DNA of 64,000 nucleotides from Mesorhizobium sp. M1B.F.Ca.ET.045.04.1.1 (GCF_003952465.1 NZ_CP034448.1:5247001-5311000); one strand, 5' to 3'; positions 54,184 through 63,845 are shown, counted from the stretch's first letter. Numbers and translations are program-made. The notes: generated from the letters alone by a model not told the origin.

Positions 54184-54190
54184 AGCGCCC

Positions 54191-55336
54191 CTACCGGAAC
54201 AGATATTTGGACACTTCCGGGTTGCCGCGACGCCACATCACGTTGTCCAGGAAATAGTGGTGCACGTTGATGAAGATCAGCACGATGAAGAAGAACAGCG
54301 AGGAACCGAGAACCTGCTTGTCGTAGGGGATCAAGGCCGTCAGCGCGAACGGGATCAGCCAGAAACCGAGATACCCAAGCGCACCGCCACCGACGATAAA
54401 TCCCAGGACCCGAAGCCTGTAGAGAGGTCCGAGAACGGATAGAATCTTCGGTTCAGGATTTCTTGCCGCATCCGCGACGTCGCGTTCGACGTTGGTCTGG
54501 TAACGCCAGACCACCGCCAGGTATTGCAGCGAGTGGAGCGCCGGCACCACAAGCAACCAGAGCGGGTTTATCCTCGCAATCAGGATCCACAGATAGAGCG
54601 ACGCGACATAGGCCACGATGCCGTTATACGGCAGCGCTCGGCCGTTTTTTCGCCAGCGGTTGACCAGCATCAAAACCGTGGCCGCCGTCGAGGCAACGGC
54701 CGCCAGCAGGGCAATGTTGGCGATCCAGGAAGGGGCCGCGAACGTGTAATATTCCAGGCCGTAATATTTTCCCTGAGTGACTGCCATGTTCGTCTGGAGC
54801 CATGCCAGGATCCACACGGCATAGCTGTTGACCAGCAGCACCTTCTTGTCCCGATCGCCGAAGAATTTGCGCTTCAGCACGGCGTCCACCATCAGCATGC
54901 CGTAGCCTTGCTTGACGTAGTGCCAGCCCACGAAGAAGAACATCGCGTTGGCCGCATATCCGAGCAGCCGCGTGTTCGCCGTTGCCGCCCCATACGCAAA
55001 GAATGCGCCCATGATCACAGGAACGACAATGCCCGCAAAAATATAGCGAAGCTGCAGGCTCCTGTCGTACCCGTTCCCGCTCACCTTGCGCCCGAAATTG
55101 CGGTAGAAAATCTGGTAGGAGTGGGCGAAGTGGGGATAGTTCACCAGGTAAGCCACGATGACCATCGTCGCGGCGACGGGGCCTTCATATTTGAGCGGCA
55201 CCAACAGCAGAATCGGCAGGACCAGAAACGCGCCGCCGCCGAGCATGAGGAAGTCGGCGACCGGGCCGAAGAGATACTTGCCAGGTGGCGCCGCCGCCTT
55301 GGCGGCTGACGCATCTACCGAAAGGTCAAGTGCCAT
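54191..55336 (-). CDS. Histidine-rich multi-pass membrane protein, unknown
   Basis: 381 residues with about nine membrane helices. Histidines sit at helix ends: NYPHFAHSYQ (69, 72), GWHYVKQGYG (139), PALHSLQYL (268) and NVHHYFLDNVMW (359, 360, with Asp364). This HxxH / H / H / HH pattern resembles membrane di-iron enzymes and Brp/Blh carotenoid oxygenases, but I cannot assign a family. Its ribosome site and start are good (MALDLSVDASAAKAA). Same strand as the two small genes and J-domain gene upstream; convergent with dprA. Confidence 0.75.
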   Translation of the reverse strand: MALDLSVDASAAKAAAPPGKYLFGPVADFLMLGGGAFLVLPILLLVPLKYEGPVAATMVIVAYLVNYPHFAHSYQIFYRNFGRKVSGNGYDRSLQLRYIFAGIVVPVIMGAFFAYGAATANTRLLGYAANAMFFFVGWHYVKQGYGMLMVDAVLKRKFFGDRDKKVLLVNSYAVWILAWLQTNMAVTQGKYYGLEYYTFAAPSWIANIALLAAVASTAATVLMLVNRWRKNGRALPYNGIVAYVASLYLWILIARINPLWLLVVPALHSLQYLAVVWRYQTNVERDVADAARNPEPKILSVLGPLYRLRVLGFIVGGGALGYLGFWLIPFALTALIPYDKQVLGSSLFFFIVLIFINVHHYFLDNVMWRRGNPEVSKYLFR

Positions 55337-55439
55337 GGTCGAGCCTCCTTCGGGGGACCGACCTTAACCATCGCCCGCTCTGGTCACAAGGTTGGAACTG
55401 CTCCGAACCACAGCCGCGGCGATGGAGGACCGAGCCTCG

Positions 55440-55595
55440 CTAGCCGGCTTTTAGTGCTATCAGGATGGAAAAGGTCGCAATAGCCGACACAATCAGCGCC
55501 CATGTCACGGCGTTGCGAGAAGGGCGCCACCGCCGGCCACGCGCCGCGCGCTTCCGCCACTGCCCAGAACGAGTATCGTATCGCCAATTGTCCAA
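55440..55595 (-). CDS. Small single-helix membrane protein (51 residues)
   Basis: TTG start at 55595 with GGAG 6 bases upstream. The first half is basic (WRYDTRSGQWRKRAARGRRW), the second half is one hydrophobic helix (AVTWALIVSAIATFSILIAL) ending LKAG before TAG. A membrane topology of cytoplasmic basic tail plus one helix is clear. A competing frame of 67 codons overlaps it but has no protein-like features. It lies 50 bases after the 61-residue gene. No family known to me. It is the only content I see in the 309 bases between 55337 and 55645. Confidence 0.5.
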   Translation of the reverse strand: MDNWRYDTRSGQWRKRAARGRRWRPSRNAVTWALIVSAIATFSILIALKAG

Positions 55596-55645
55596 ACCCG
55601 TCTCCGGGGAACGATCCAGTTGCGCGACGGCAGCCGGCCTACGAC

Positions 55646-55831
55646 CTAGATTGGGGACTGCGCGCGTTTCGGCGACTGCAGTTCGCGCCCCATCTTCGCC
55701 GCCTGGAAGATGGTCATCAAAACCAGGATCGGCTCGCCGTCAGTCGGGTTGACCGTCAAGGCCACGCGGCCAAGCTCGTCGCTCATGACGCAGGTCCAGT
55801 CCTTGACCGCGATCACCTTCTTCTCGGACAA
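55646..55831 (-). CDS. Small conserved-looking cytoplasmic protein (61 residues)
   Basis: TTG start at 55831 preceded by a very strong GGGGAGGGG with 6 bases spacing. The protein (MSEKKVIAVKDWTCVMSDEL, GRVALTVNPTDGEPILVLMT) looks like a compact beta-alpha fold. No known family. It follows the J-domain gene by 60 bases on the same strand. Confidence 0.6.
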   Translation of the reverse strand: MSEKKVIAVKDWTCVMSDELGRVALTVNPTDGEPILVLMTIFQAAKMGRELQSPKRAQSPI

Positions 55832-55891
55832 TTTTATCCCCTCCCCTGGACGCCCACTTACCGGTGGCAGCCCGGAACCTCGAAATGCCTT

Positions 55892-56431
55892 TCATTTTGT
55901 ATGATCAAGCAACCTAGTCGCGGCGGTTTCACGACGATGTTCGGAATTGGCGCGATCGATGCCATCCACGGTGATCGCGAACATCCCGTTCTCGATCCTG
56001 GCTATCCAGCCCTTTGCCTTCAGATACCAGAGATGAAACTCCAGATGTTCTCGCGGGCAGCCCGACAAGCGTTCGAGCTCTTCATCGCCAATGCCGGGAT
56101 TGTTGACGTCTTGCCGGCGTTTTACATAGAGCAGCGACAGCAGTTTGGCCTGAATGACGATGTCCCGTTCAAGCCCTTTGGTGTTGCTCGCTTCCTCGCT
56201 CAGCTCGCGCCTAAGGCTCAAATGGTCTTTATACTGGATGTCGTATTGGGCGCGTTTGACCGGATCTTTGAGCGTATTATGGGCCTCTACGATTTCGCTG
56301 AAGCGTGACTCATTGCCGGTGTCCCGATTATCGGGATGGTAACGCATGGCAAAATAACGAAATATCCGTTCAATCGTTTCCGAATTCGCGTTCGGACTGA
56401 TTTCCAGAAGTTCGTAGTAATCAATGAACAT
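55892..56431 (-). CDS. DnaJ-domain protein
   Basis: 179 residues from MFIDYYELLEISPNANSETI; the 109-residue upstream extension is non-coding-looking. Residues 1-65 are a J domain with HPD intact (FRYFAMRYHPDNRDTG, DPVKRAQYD). The rest is helical, with a possible winged-helix (GIGDEELERLSGCPREHLEF, LWYLKAKGWIARIENGMFAI) ending in TVDGIDRANSEHRRE. The combination suggests a J protein that also binds DNA or a partner. GC content looks lower than neighbours. Confidence 0.75.
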   Translation of the reverse strand: MFIDYYELLEISPNANSETIERIFRYFAMRYHPDNRDTGNESRFSEIVEAHNTLKDPVKRAQYDIQYKDHLSLRRELSEEASNTKGLERDIVIQAKLLSLLYVKRRQDVNNPGIGDEELERLSGCPREHLEFHLWYLKAKGWIARIENGMFAITVDGIDRANSEHRRETAATRLLDHTK

Positions 56432-56808
56432 AGTGGTGCTTTCACAGAATCGACATTGCGAACACCACTCCCCAACGGCAGCATCGCGCAACCGTTCTGC
56501 CCATGCAAGCGGGCTTCCCGCACCATCGTAAACAAGCACTCCGGATGGCCTTGCCGATCGCCGGCGACCATAATTCTCGTTGGATTTCTTCGACGGGAGA
56601 GCAGGTCCACACATTCCGTTTCCGGCGCCTAGTGCAGATCCGATGGGAAAAGCGCGTGATTTTGAGGGATGAGGGAAGGCAGACGCCCGTCCGTCCAAAA
56701 CGATCGCGCCGAAGCACCGCCCCGGCCTCAGGCGCGCAAGTAGATAAGTTAAAGGCACCTTGGTGTGTTATATACATACGCTGCGCTCTCGGCGCGGATA
56801 CGAGATCG
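56432..56808. other. 377-base divergent intergenic region
   Basis: Between the J-domain and cyclase genes. TATATAC at 56769 lies 35 bases before the cyclase start and could be its -10 region. I see no gene, repeat or tRNA here; open frames crossing it lack ribosome sites and conserved features. Confidence 0.6.
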
Positions 56809-57699
56809 ATGGATCAGGAAACAGTTCTAGCCGCAGTCCTGTTAGCTGATGTCGTGGGCAGCACGCCGCTCTATGAGCGCATCGGCGACGATGCCGCTCT
56901 GAAGCAGATCTCGGATTGCCTGGACGCGATGCGCGATATCGTCGCCCGGCACGGCGGTGATTTCATTCACTCGAAGGGCGATGACGTGCTCAGCCTGTTC
57001 GAGAGTCCGGAGGGGGCGCTGAGGGCCGTCTGCCAAATCAGCAGCCAACTGACGAAAGGGCCGTTGAGCGCCCGGATCGGATTGCATTTCGGGGCGGTTA
57101 TTCGCGCGCGGGGCGCGGTATTTGGCGACGTTGTCAATGTCACCGCAAGGCTGTCCACCACGGCCAACCCCGGGGAGGTGCTGATCAGCCAGAACTTCTT
57201 CGAAGCGCTTTCTGCGGGCAGCCGCAGTGCCTTGCGGCTTCTCGACAAAATGGCCTTCAAGGGGAAGCAGGAACTCTTCGATGTCTATACCCTGGGGAGC
57301 GACGATGGGAACCGCAGTACACACATCGCCAGCCGGGGCACCATTATCGACAGGCGCTCCGCCCCGCCGCGGCAGATCATTCTGGTCATCCGCTATGGAG
57401 ATCAGTTGCGATCCTGCCGAAACAACGAATTCGTGACGATCGGCCGATCTCCGGAATGCGATATCGTTGTCCAGCGGCCCTGGGTCTCGCGACACCACGC
57501 GACCTTCACCATTTCAAATGGCAAGGCGCGGCTTATCGAGCGAAGCTCGTCGGGCACATTTGTGTCGATGGGGCCCGGCCATGAAGTATTCGTACGCCGC
57601 GAAGATATTCTCCTCTTCGGCTCCGGCGACATCTCGCCTGGAATGAGGTCGTCCCTTCGCGACGCCCAGGTTCTTCACTACGAAATTGTCTCAGGCTGA
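56809..57699 (+). CDS. Class III nucleotide cyclase fused to FHA domain
   Basis: 296 residues from MDQETVLAAVLLADVVGSTP; the 102-residue upstream extension is rejected. Cyclase homology domain 5-165: metal ligands Asp14 and Asp58 (SKGDDVLSLF), Asp107, Asn110 and Arg114 (FGDVVNVTARL). The residue that selects adenine, usually Lys three before GD, is His54. FHA domain 190-285: VTIGRSPECDIVV (Gly212-Arg213-Ser214), WVSRHHATF, SSGTFV. It probably makes cAMP or cGMP and is recruited to phosphothreonine partners. Confidence 0.88.
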   Translation: MDQETVLAAVLLADVVGSTPLYERIGDDAALKQISDCLDAMRDIVARHGGDFIHSKGDDVLSLFESPEGALRAVCQISSQLTKGPLSARIGLHFGAVIRARGAVFGDVVNVTARLSTTANPGEVLISQNFFEALSAGSRSALRLLDKMAFKGKQELFDVYTLGSDDGNRSTHIASRGTIIDRRSAPPRQIILVIRYGDQLRSCRNNEFVTIGRSPECDIVVQRPWVSRHHATFTISNGKARLIERSSSGTFVSMGPGHEVFVRREDILLFGSGDISPGMRSSLRDAQVLHYEIVSG

Positions 57700-57791
57700 C
57701 CCGGCCGGACGCGACAGCCGACCGGCGAAGGCATTTGGCTCGTCTCCTTCGTGCACTAGGATCTCGGCTATACCGATCTGGAACAGAATCT

Positions 57792-57867
57792 TGGTGAGCG
57801 CGATGGGATTCGAACCCATGACCTACTGATTAAAAGTCAGTTGCTCTACCGGCTGAGCTACGCGCTC
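57792..57867 (-). tRNA. tRNA-Lys (anticodon TTT)
   Basis: Minus strand: acceptor GAGCGCG pairs with CGCGCTC, discriminator A and an encoded CCA follow. D-arm GCTCAGCCGGTAGAGC, anticodon stem CTGAC / GTCAG with CTTTTAA loop (anticodon TTT), T-arm with GGTTCGAATC. 76 bases including CCA. All stems pair. Confidence 0.97.
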
Positions 57868-58151
57868 CCGCGGGCAGGAAACGCCGCCCTCGAAATTGCG
57901 CGGAACATAGGGAGAGTGCATCAACCGGTCAACCGGAAAAAGATGGCTTGCAGGCCGGGTTTTTCCACTGCCCCAGCGCCCTGTTCGGACCGCGTTTGCG
58001 AAGCCTCGGCCTGGGAACCGAAAAGGTTTCTCATGGCAGGACCAGCGGCAGGACTGCAAAACAGCGGCCCGGTGCTTTTCCCGGAACAATTGCATATGCC
58101 GCCCGTTTTTCTTCCCACAGGCGACGGCAACCAACCTGCGAGGAGAAAGTC

Positions 58152-58622
58152 ATGAACAGAATCACAACAGGCCTGCTGGCCAGTGTGCTATCGGTTTCGT
58201 TCGCCGCGGCGGAGATCGTGCCGGTCAACGCGCAGCCAACCTACACGCCGCTCGGCCAAGGTCTCTCATCGGACGTTCAGACCGTGCAATACCAGGATTG
58301 GCGCAGGCACCGCAGTTTCAATCGCAGTTTTTCCCGTGACCGGGTTTATTCGCGCAACGGTGACGTGTACTGGCGCGGCCATCGCGGCTATCGCGAATAC
58401 CACCGCGGCTATCGCCGTCATGGCGACTTCTGGTTCCCGCTGGCTGCCTTCGCCACCGGCGCGCTGATCACCGGCGCGATCGTCAACAGCCAGAACCGAG
58501 TCTATCGCGGTGGCGATGCGCATGTGCAGTGGTGCTACGACCGCTACCGCTCCTATCGCGCCTCGGACAATACCTTCCAGCCCAACAGCGGCCCGCGTCG
58601 GCAGTGCGTTTCGCCTTACTGA
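58152..58622 (+). CDS. BA14K family protein
   Basis: 156 residues from the ATG at 58152 with AGGAGA upstream. Signal peptide (MNRITTGLLASVLSVSFAAA), an Arg/Tyr/His-rich middle (RRHRSFNRSFSRDRVYSRNG), a hydrophobic stretch FPLAAFATGALITGAIV, and the C-terminal HVQWCYDRYRSYRASDNTFQ plus CVSPY that define BA14K. Brucella BA14K is an immunoreactive lectin-like protein; role here unknown. Confidence 0.92.
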   Translation: MNRITTGLLASVLSVSFAAAEIVPVNAQPTYTPLGQGLSSDVQTVQYQDWRRHRSFNRSFSRDRVYSRNGDVYWRGHRGYREYHRGYRRHGDFWFPLAAFATGALITGAIVNSQNRVYRGGDAHVQWCYDRYRSYRASDNTFQPNSGPRRQCVSPY

Positions 58623-58653
58623 CCTGATCGGATCGCACACGGGAGACTGAAAG

Positions 58654-58687
58654 AGCCCGTGCCGGCAACGGCGCGGGCTTGTTATTG
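58654..58687 (+). terminator. Terminator of the BA14K gene
   Basis: AGCCCGTGCC - GGCAAC - GGCGCGGGCT followed by TGTTATT, 31 bases after the stop. One G-U pair; a moderately strong terminator. Confidence 0.75.
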
Positions 58688-58753
58688 AGTGAGGTAATCA
58701 AAGTTCCGCTGGTGCTCTCGGGTCTCTACTAACCGGGAGGCGCAACACTTCGA

Positions 58754-59224
58754 TTAGCTTGCCCAACTGACGCTCTTTAAGATCAGATAGAGGCCCACAC
58801 CGTCATCGGGAGGAGAACGGTAGGCTCCGCAAGCGTTGCAGATACGAGTCACTGCAGAGGTCAATTCCCAACCGAGTGCATTCAGGTCATCGTCCTTCAG
58901 ATAGTCCTGGGTTAGCTCGCCGATACGGTGCTGCTCCCCGAACGACCGAGCTAACTGTGCGTCGGTTACAAGTTCGAGAGGCCAATTCGAATTTGCCCAG
59001 GCCCAGAGCCAGTTGCCAGCTTTGGCACTAGTAGAGCCGGCGATCTGGATCTCCGAGGCGACCTTGACGACGCCTTCTTCTGAGAACAGAAGCTTTCCAG
59101 CCTTCAGGTCGTAGTCATAGCGGGACCAACTGCCGAGGTGAAAGTCATCCTGCAAGCGCTTGTTCTTCGCACGAAGCTGTTCAAAAGCCTCCTCGCGCCA
59201 GGCAACATACCAGTCCGGATTCAT
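58754..59224 (-). CDS. DUF6882 family protein
   Basis: 156 residues: MNPDWYVAWREEAFEQLRAK, AGNWLWAWANSNWPLELV, GWELTSAVTRICNACGAYRS, PPDDGVGLYLILKSV. The NWLWAWANS and CGAYR segments match what I know as DUF6882. Lower GC than neighbours suggests recent transfer. Possibly associated with phage or defence contexts in other genomes, but nothing here supports that. Confidence 0.7.
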   Translation of the reverse strand: MNPDWYVAWREEAFEQLRAKNKRLQDDFHLGSWSRYDYDLKAGKLLFSEEGVVKVASEIQIAGSTSAKAGNWLWAWANSNWPLELVTDAQLARSFGEQHRIGELTQDYLKDDDLNALGWELTSAVTRICNACGAYRSPPDDGVGLYLILKSVSWAS

Positions 59225-59255
59225 CCCCTACCCCACGCGATCTGCCCCCACCTGC

Positions 59256-60749
59256 TTATCGCACGCTCAGCGTCCTGCGCACAGCGTCGCGCCATCCCGC
59301 CAGCTTCGCCGTGCGGGTGACGGCATCCATGTCCGGCTTGAACCGCCGGTCGAGCGCCCAGGTCTTGGCGAATTCCTTCGCCTTCGGCCACACGCCGGCT
59401 TTCGATCCGGCAAGCCAGGCCGCCCCCAGCGCGGTCGTCTCCAGGATGGTGGGACGATCCACAGGCGCGTCGAGAATGTCGGCCAGCCGTTGCATGGTCC
59501 AATCGGATGCAACCATGCCGCCGTCGACCCGAAGCACCGTCTTGGCGGAAGCCGCCTTCCAGTCCTTGCGCATGGCGTCGAGCAGGTCGCGCGTCTGGAA
59601 GGCGACGGATTCCAGTGCCGCCCGCGCGAACTCCGCCGGGCCCGAATTGCGGGTCAGCCCGAAGATCGCGCCGCGCGCATCCGCATCCCAGTGCGGCGCG
59701 CCGAGCCCGACGAAGGCCGGCACCAGATAGACCTGCTGCGCTGGATCGGCGCTCGCAGCAAGCGCACCGCTCTGCTCGGCCTTGCCGATCACCTTGATGC
59801 CGTCGCGCAGCCACTGCACGGCGGCCCCGGCGATGAAGATCGAACCCTCTAGCGCGTAGGTGGTCTTGCCGTTCAGCCGGTAGGCGATGGTGGTCAAGAG
59901 CCGGTTCTTCGAGCGCACCAGGTCGGCGCCGGTGTTGAGTAGCGCGAAGCAGCCGGTGCCGTAGGTGGATTTCATCATGCCGGGCTCGAAACAGGCCTGG
60001 CCGATGGTCGCCGCATGCTGGTCGCCGGCGACGCCCAATATCCTCATCTCGGCGCCAAAGAGGCTCTTCTCGGTGACGCCGAAATCGTCGGCGCAATCCT
60101 TCACTTGCGGCAGGATCGCGGCCGGTATGTTCAGGGTGGACAGCAGCTCGTCGTCCCAGACGTTCTTCTCGATGTTGTAGATCAGCGTGCGCGAGGCGTT
60201 TGTCGCATCGGTGGCGTGCACCTTGCCACCGGTGAGCCGCCAGATCAGGAAACTGTCGATGGTGCCGGCGAGCAATTCACCCTTCTCGGCGCGCTTCCTC
60301 GCGCCCTTCACCTTGTCCAGCATCCAGGCGATCTTGGTGCCGGAGAAATAGGGATCGAGCAGCAGCCCGGTCTTGCGCGTGAACTTCTTCTCCAGCCCCT
60401 GCTTCCGGAGCTTCTGGCAGAGCGGCGCCGTCCGGCGGTCCTGCCACACGATCGCGTTGTGGATCGGCTTGCCGGTCGCCTTGTCCCAGATGACGACCGT
60501 CTCGCGCTGGTTGGTGATGCCGATCGCGGCCACGTCCGATGCCGCCCGACCGGCGGCCTTCAGCGCCGCCTTCACAGTCGCGATCACGCTTGCCCAGATA
60601 TCTTCCGGGTCATGTTCGACCCAGCCGGAAGCCGGATAATGCTGAGCGAATTCCTGCTGACCGGTGCCGGCTACCTTCATCTTGTCGTCGAACAGGATCG
60701 CCCTGGTTGAGGTCGTCCCCTGGTCGATGGCCAGCACAAAACCGCTCAT
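59256..60749 (-). CDS. glpK: Glycerol kinase
   Basis: 497 residues from MSGFVLAIDQGTTSTRAILF; five upstream residues are unlikely because GGAGGG is just before this ATG. FGGY family motifs: YFSGTKIAWMLDKV, GDQHAATIGQACFEPGMMKS, and LRVDGGMVASDWTMQRLADI. It phosphorylates glycerol to glycerol-3-phosphate. Last gene of the glp uptake operon; a stabilising hairpin separates it from glpV. Confidence 0.96.
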   Translation of the reverse strand: MSGFVLAIDQGTTSTRAILFDDKMKVAGTGQQEFAQHYPASGWVEHDPEDIWASVIATVKAALKAAGRAASDVAAIGITNQRETVVIWDKATGKPIHNAIVWQDRRTAPLCQKLRKQGLEKKFTRKTGLLLDPYFSGTKIAWMLDKVKGARKRAEKGELLAGTIDSFLIWRLTGGKVHATDATNASRTLIYNIEKNVWDDELLSTLNIPAAILPQVKDCADDFGVTEKSLFGAEMRILGVAGDQHAATIGQACFEPGMMKSTYGTGCFALLNTGADLVRSKNRLLTTIAYRLNGKTTYALEGSIFIAGAAVQWLRDGIKVIGKAEQSGALAASADPAQQVYLVPAFVGLGAPHWDADARGAIFGLTRNSGPAEFARAALESVAFQTRDLLDAMRKDWKAASAKTVLRVDGGMVASDWTMQRLADILDAPVDRPTILETTALGAAWLAGSKAGVWPKAKEFAKTWALDRRFKPDMDAVTRTAKLAGWRDAVRRTLSVR

Positions 60750-60776
60750 TCCGCATCCCTCCACTTCTCATGCAAC

Positions 60777-60803
60777 AGGGGAGACGGCAAAGCCGCCTCC
60801 CCT
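60777..60803. other. Hairpin between glpV and glpK
   Basis: AGGGGAGACGGC - AAA - GCCGCCTCCCCT: 12-base stem with one A-C mismatch, 38 bases after the glpV stop. No T-run, so probably protects the abundant binding-protein mRNA rather than terminating. Confidence 0.6.
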
Positions 60804-60841
60804 GCATTTCTTACGCGGACGAGCACGCCCACGTCATGCAG

Positions 60842-62569
60842 TTACTTCTGCCAGCTCTTCACCAGCTCGTCGTAATTGATGGTGATCGGCTTTTCCTTCT
60901 CGTTCTCGATCTTCAGCTGAGGAGCGAGATTGCCCTTCTTGACCGCGTCGGCGTTCCAGTAGGCGAGGTCATGCTCTTCGGCCATCTTCGGGCCGATATC
61001 GCCCTGGACGCCCGACTTCTCGATGCGGCTCATGACCTTTTCCTGCTCGGCGCAGAGCGAGTCCATCGCTTCCTGCGCGGTCTTGGCGCCCGACGAGGCA
61101 TCGCCGATCGCCTGCCACCAGAGCTGTGCCAGCTTCGGATAGTCAGGCACGTTGGTGCCGGTCGGAGACCACTGGACGCGAGCCGGCGAGCGGTAGAACT
61201 CGATCAGGCCGCCGAGCTTCGGAGCGCGCTCCGTGAAGCTCTTGTCGTGGATCGTGCTCTCGCGGATGAAGGTCAGGCCGACATGGCTTTTCTTCACGTC
61301 GACGGTCTTCGAGGTGACGAACTGCGCATAAAGCCAGGCGGCCTTCGCCCGGTCGGTCGGGGTCGACTTCATCAGCGTCCAGGAACCCACGTCCTGGTAG
61401 CCGAGCTTCATGCCGTCCTTCCAGTAGACGCCGTGCGGCGACGGCGCCATGCGCCATTTCGGCGTGCCGTCGTCGTTCAGCACCGCCTTGGCGCTGGCGT
61501 CGACCATCGAGGCGGTGAAGGCGGTGTACCAGAACATCTGCTGGGCAACCGCGCCCTGTGCAGGAACCGGGCCGGCTTCGGAGAAGGTCATGCCCTGAGC
61601 TTCCGCGGGAGCATAGGCCTTCAGCCAGTCGAGATACTTCTGGATCGAGTAGACCGCCGCCGGTCCATTCGTGTCGCCGCCGCGCGCGGTGCAGGAGCCG
61701 ACGGGGCGCGAATTCTCGTCGACCTTGATGCCCCACTCGTCGACCGGCAGGCCGTTCGGAATGCCCTTGTCGCCATTGCCGGCCATGGACAGCCACGCGT
61801 CGGTGAACCGCCAGCCGAGCGACGGGTCCTTCTTGCCGTAGTCCATGTGGCCATAGACCTTCTTGCCGTCGATCTCGCGGCCGGTGAAGAACTCGGCGAT
61901 GTCCTCATAAGCCGACCAGTTGACCGGCACGCCGAGGTCGTAGCCGTACTTGGCCTTGAAGTCGGCCTTGTTCTTCTCGTCGTTGAACCAGTCGTAGCGG
62001 AACCAGTAGAGGTTCGCGAATTGCTGGTCGGGCAGCTGGTAGAGCTTCTTGTCGGGCGCCGTCGTGAACGACGTGCCGATGAAGTCCTTCAGGTCGAGGT
62101 TCGGGTTGGTGACGTCCTTGCCGTCGCCCGCCATCCAGTCGGTCAGGTTGCGCACCTGCTGGTAGCGCCAATGCGTGCCGATGAGGTCGGAATCATTGAC
62201 CCAGCCGTCATAGAGGTTCTGGCCGGTCTGCATCTGGGTCTGGATCTTCTCGACGACGTCGCCTTCCTGGATTGTGTCGTGCGTGACCTTGATGCCGGTG
62301 ATGGCCGAGAAGGCAGGCGCCAGCACCTGCGATTCATAGGAATGGGTGGCGATGGTTTCCGACACGACCTTGATATCCATGCCGGCAAACGGCTTGGCGG
62401 CGTCGATGAACCACTGCATCTCCTTTTCCTGATCGGCGCGCGAAAGCGTCGACAGGTCGCCTATCTCCTTGTCGAGAAAGGCTTTTGCCTCATCCATTCC
62501 GGCATAGGCATGGCCCGCGCCCAGCAACAGGACAAGGGCGGTCGTCGATGTAAGAAATTGCCGTCGCAT
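60842..62569 (-). CDS. glpV: Glycerol ABC transporter substrate-binding protein
   Basis: 575 residues. Signal peptide MRRQFLTSTTALVLLLGAGH with AYA cleavage; then a large family-1-like binding protein (ISAITGIKVTHDTIQEGDVV). Two cysteines (CTARG, LCAEQ) may pair. The length and position with glpQ, glpU and glpK match GlpV of Rhizobium leguminosarum, whose Glp ABC transporter imports glycerol. Periplasmic. Confidence 0.9.
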   Translation of the reverse strand: MRRQFLTSTTALVLLLGAGHAYAGMDEAKAFLDKEIGDLSTLSRADQEKEMQWFIDAAKPFAGMDIKVVSETIATHSYESQVLAPAFSAITGIKVTHDTIQEGDVVEKIQTQMQTGQNLYDGWVNDSDLIGTHWRYQQVRNLTDWMAGDGKDVTNPNLDLKDFIGTSFTTAPDKKLYQLPDQQFANLYWFRYDWFNDEKNKADFKAKYGYDLGVPVNWSAYEDIAEFFTGREIDGKKVYGHMDYGKKDPSLGWRFTDAWLSMAGNGDKGIPNGLPVDEWGIKVDENSRPVGSCTARGGDTNGPAAVYSIQKYLDWLKAYAPAEAQGMTFSEAGPVPAQGAVAQQMFWYTAFTASMVDASAKAVLNDDGTPKWRMAPSPHGVYWKDGMKLGYQDVGSWTLMKSTPTDRAKAAWLYAQFVTSKTVDVKKSHVGLTFIRESTIHDKSFTERAPKLGGLIEFYRSPARVQWSPTGTNVPDYPKLAQLWWQAIGDASSGAKTAQEAMDSLCAEQEKVMSRIEKSGVQGDIGPKMAEEHDLAYWNADAVKKGNLAPQLKIENEKEKPITINYDELVKSWQK

Positions 62570-62645
62570 GTGTCTCCTCCAGTCTTAGGTTTCAAGTGTG
62601 ATCCGGGACGGCCGCCAGCACGCGGCCGCTCCGGCTATTCCCCCT

Positions 62646-62933
62646 CTATACGTATCGGAACACGCCAATGGCGTAGACCACGGAGAGAGCGAGAGCCCAC
62701 CACAGGTTGGGGCCAACGAGACCCAACCAAGCGAGATGGATGAAGGCGCTGCCGAGCAGCGAAAGGAAGAGGCGATCGCCGCGCGTCGTCTCGAAGCGCA
62801 GGATGCCGACGCGCGGATTGCCGCCGGGCGAAGCGTATTCCCAAGCCGCCATACCGCAAAGCAGCAGCAGGATGGTTCCGAAGAAAGCCGCCGTCGGCCA
62901 GGTCCACGCCATCCAGGAGAGGTCGAGGTTCAT
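62646..62933 (-). CDS. glpU: DUF2160 small membrane subunit GlpU
   Basis: 95 residues from MNLDLSWMAWTWPTAAFFGT, starting 2 bases after the glpQ stop; the long in-frame extension overlaps glpQ and is rejected. Three membrane helices and the basic loop GILRFETTRGDRLFLSLLGS are DUF2160. It is an accessory component found only with this glycerol transporter type. Confidence 0.9.
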   Translation of the reverse strand: MNLDLSWMAWTWPTAAFFGTILLLLCGMAAWEYASPGGNPRVGILRFETTRGDRLFLSLLGSAFIHLAWLGLVGPNLWWALALSVVYAIGVFRYV

Positions 62934-62935
62934 GA

Positions 62936-63844
<909 letters not shown>

Positions 63845-63845
63845 C

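Noticed and set aside
55384..55587. 67-codon minus-strand frame overlapping the 51-residue gene
   Set aside because: No ribosome site at its start and no hydrophobic or domain pattern; the alternative frame has both.
57792..57867. tRNA-Lys used as an integration site
   Set aside because: I saw no duplicated tRNA 3' end or integrase nearby.
60539..62743. 734-codon plus-strand frame opposite glpK and glpV
   Set aside because: Spans two genuine genes and their gap on the other strand; low-complexity Arg/Leu/Asp/Val translation.
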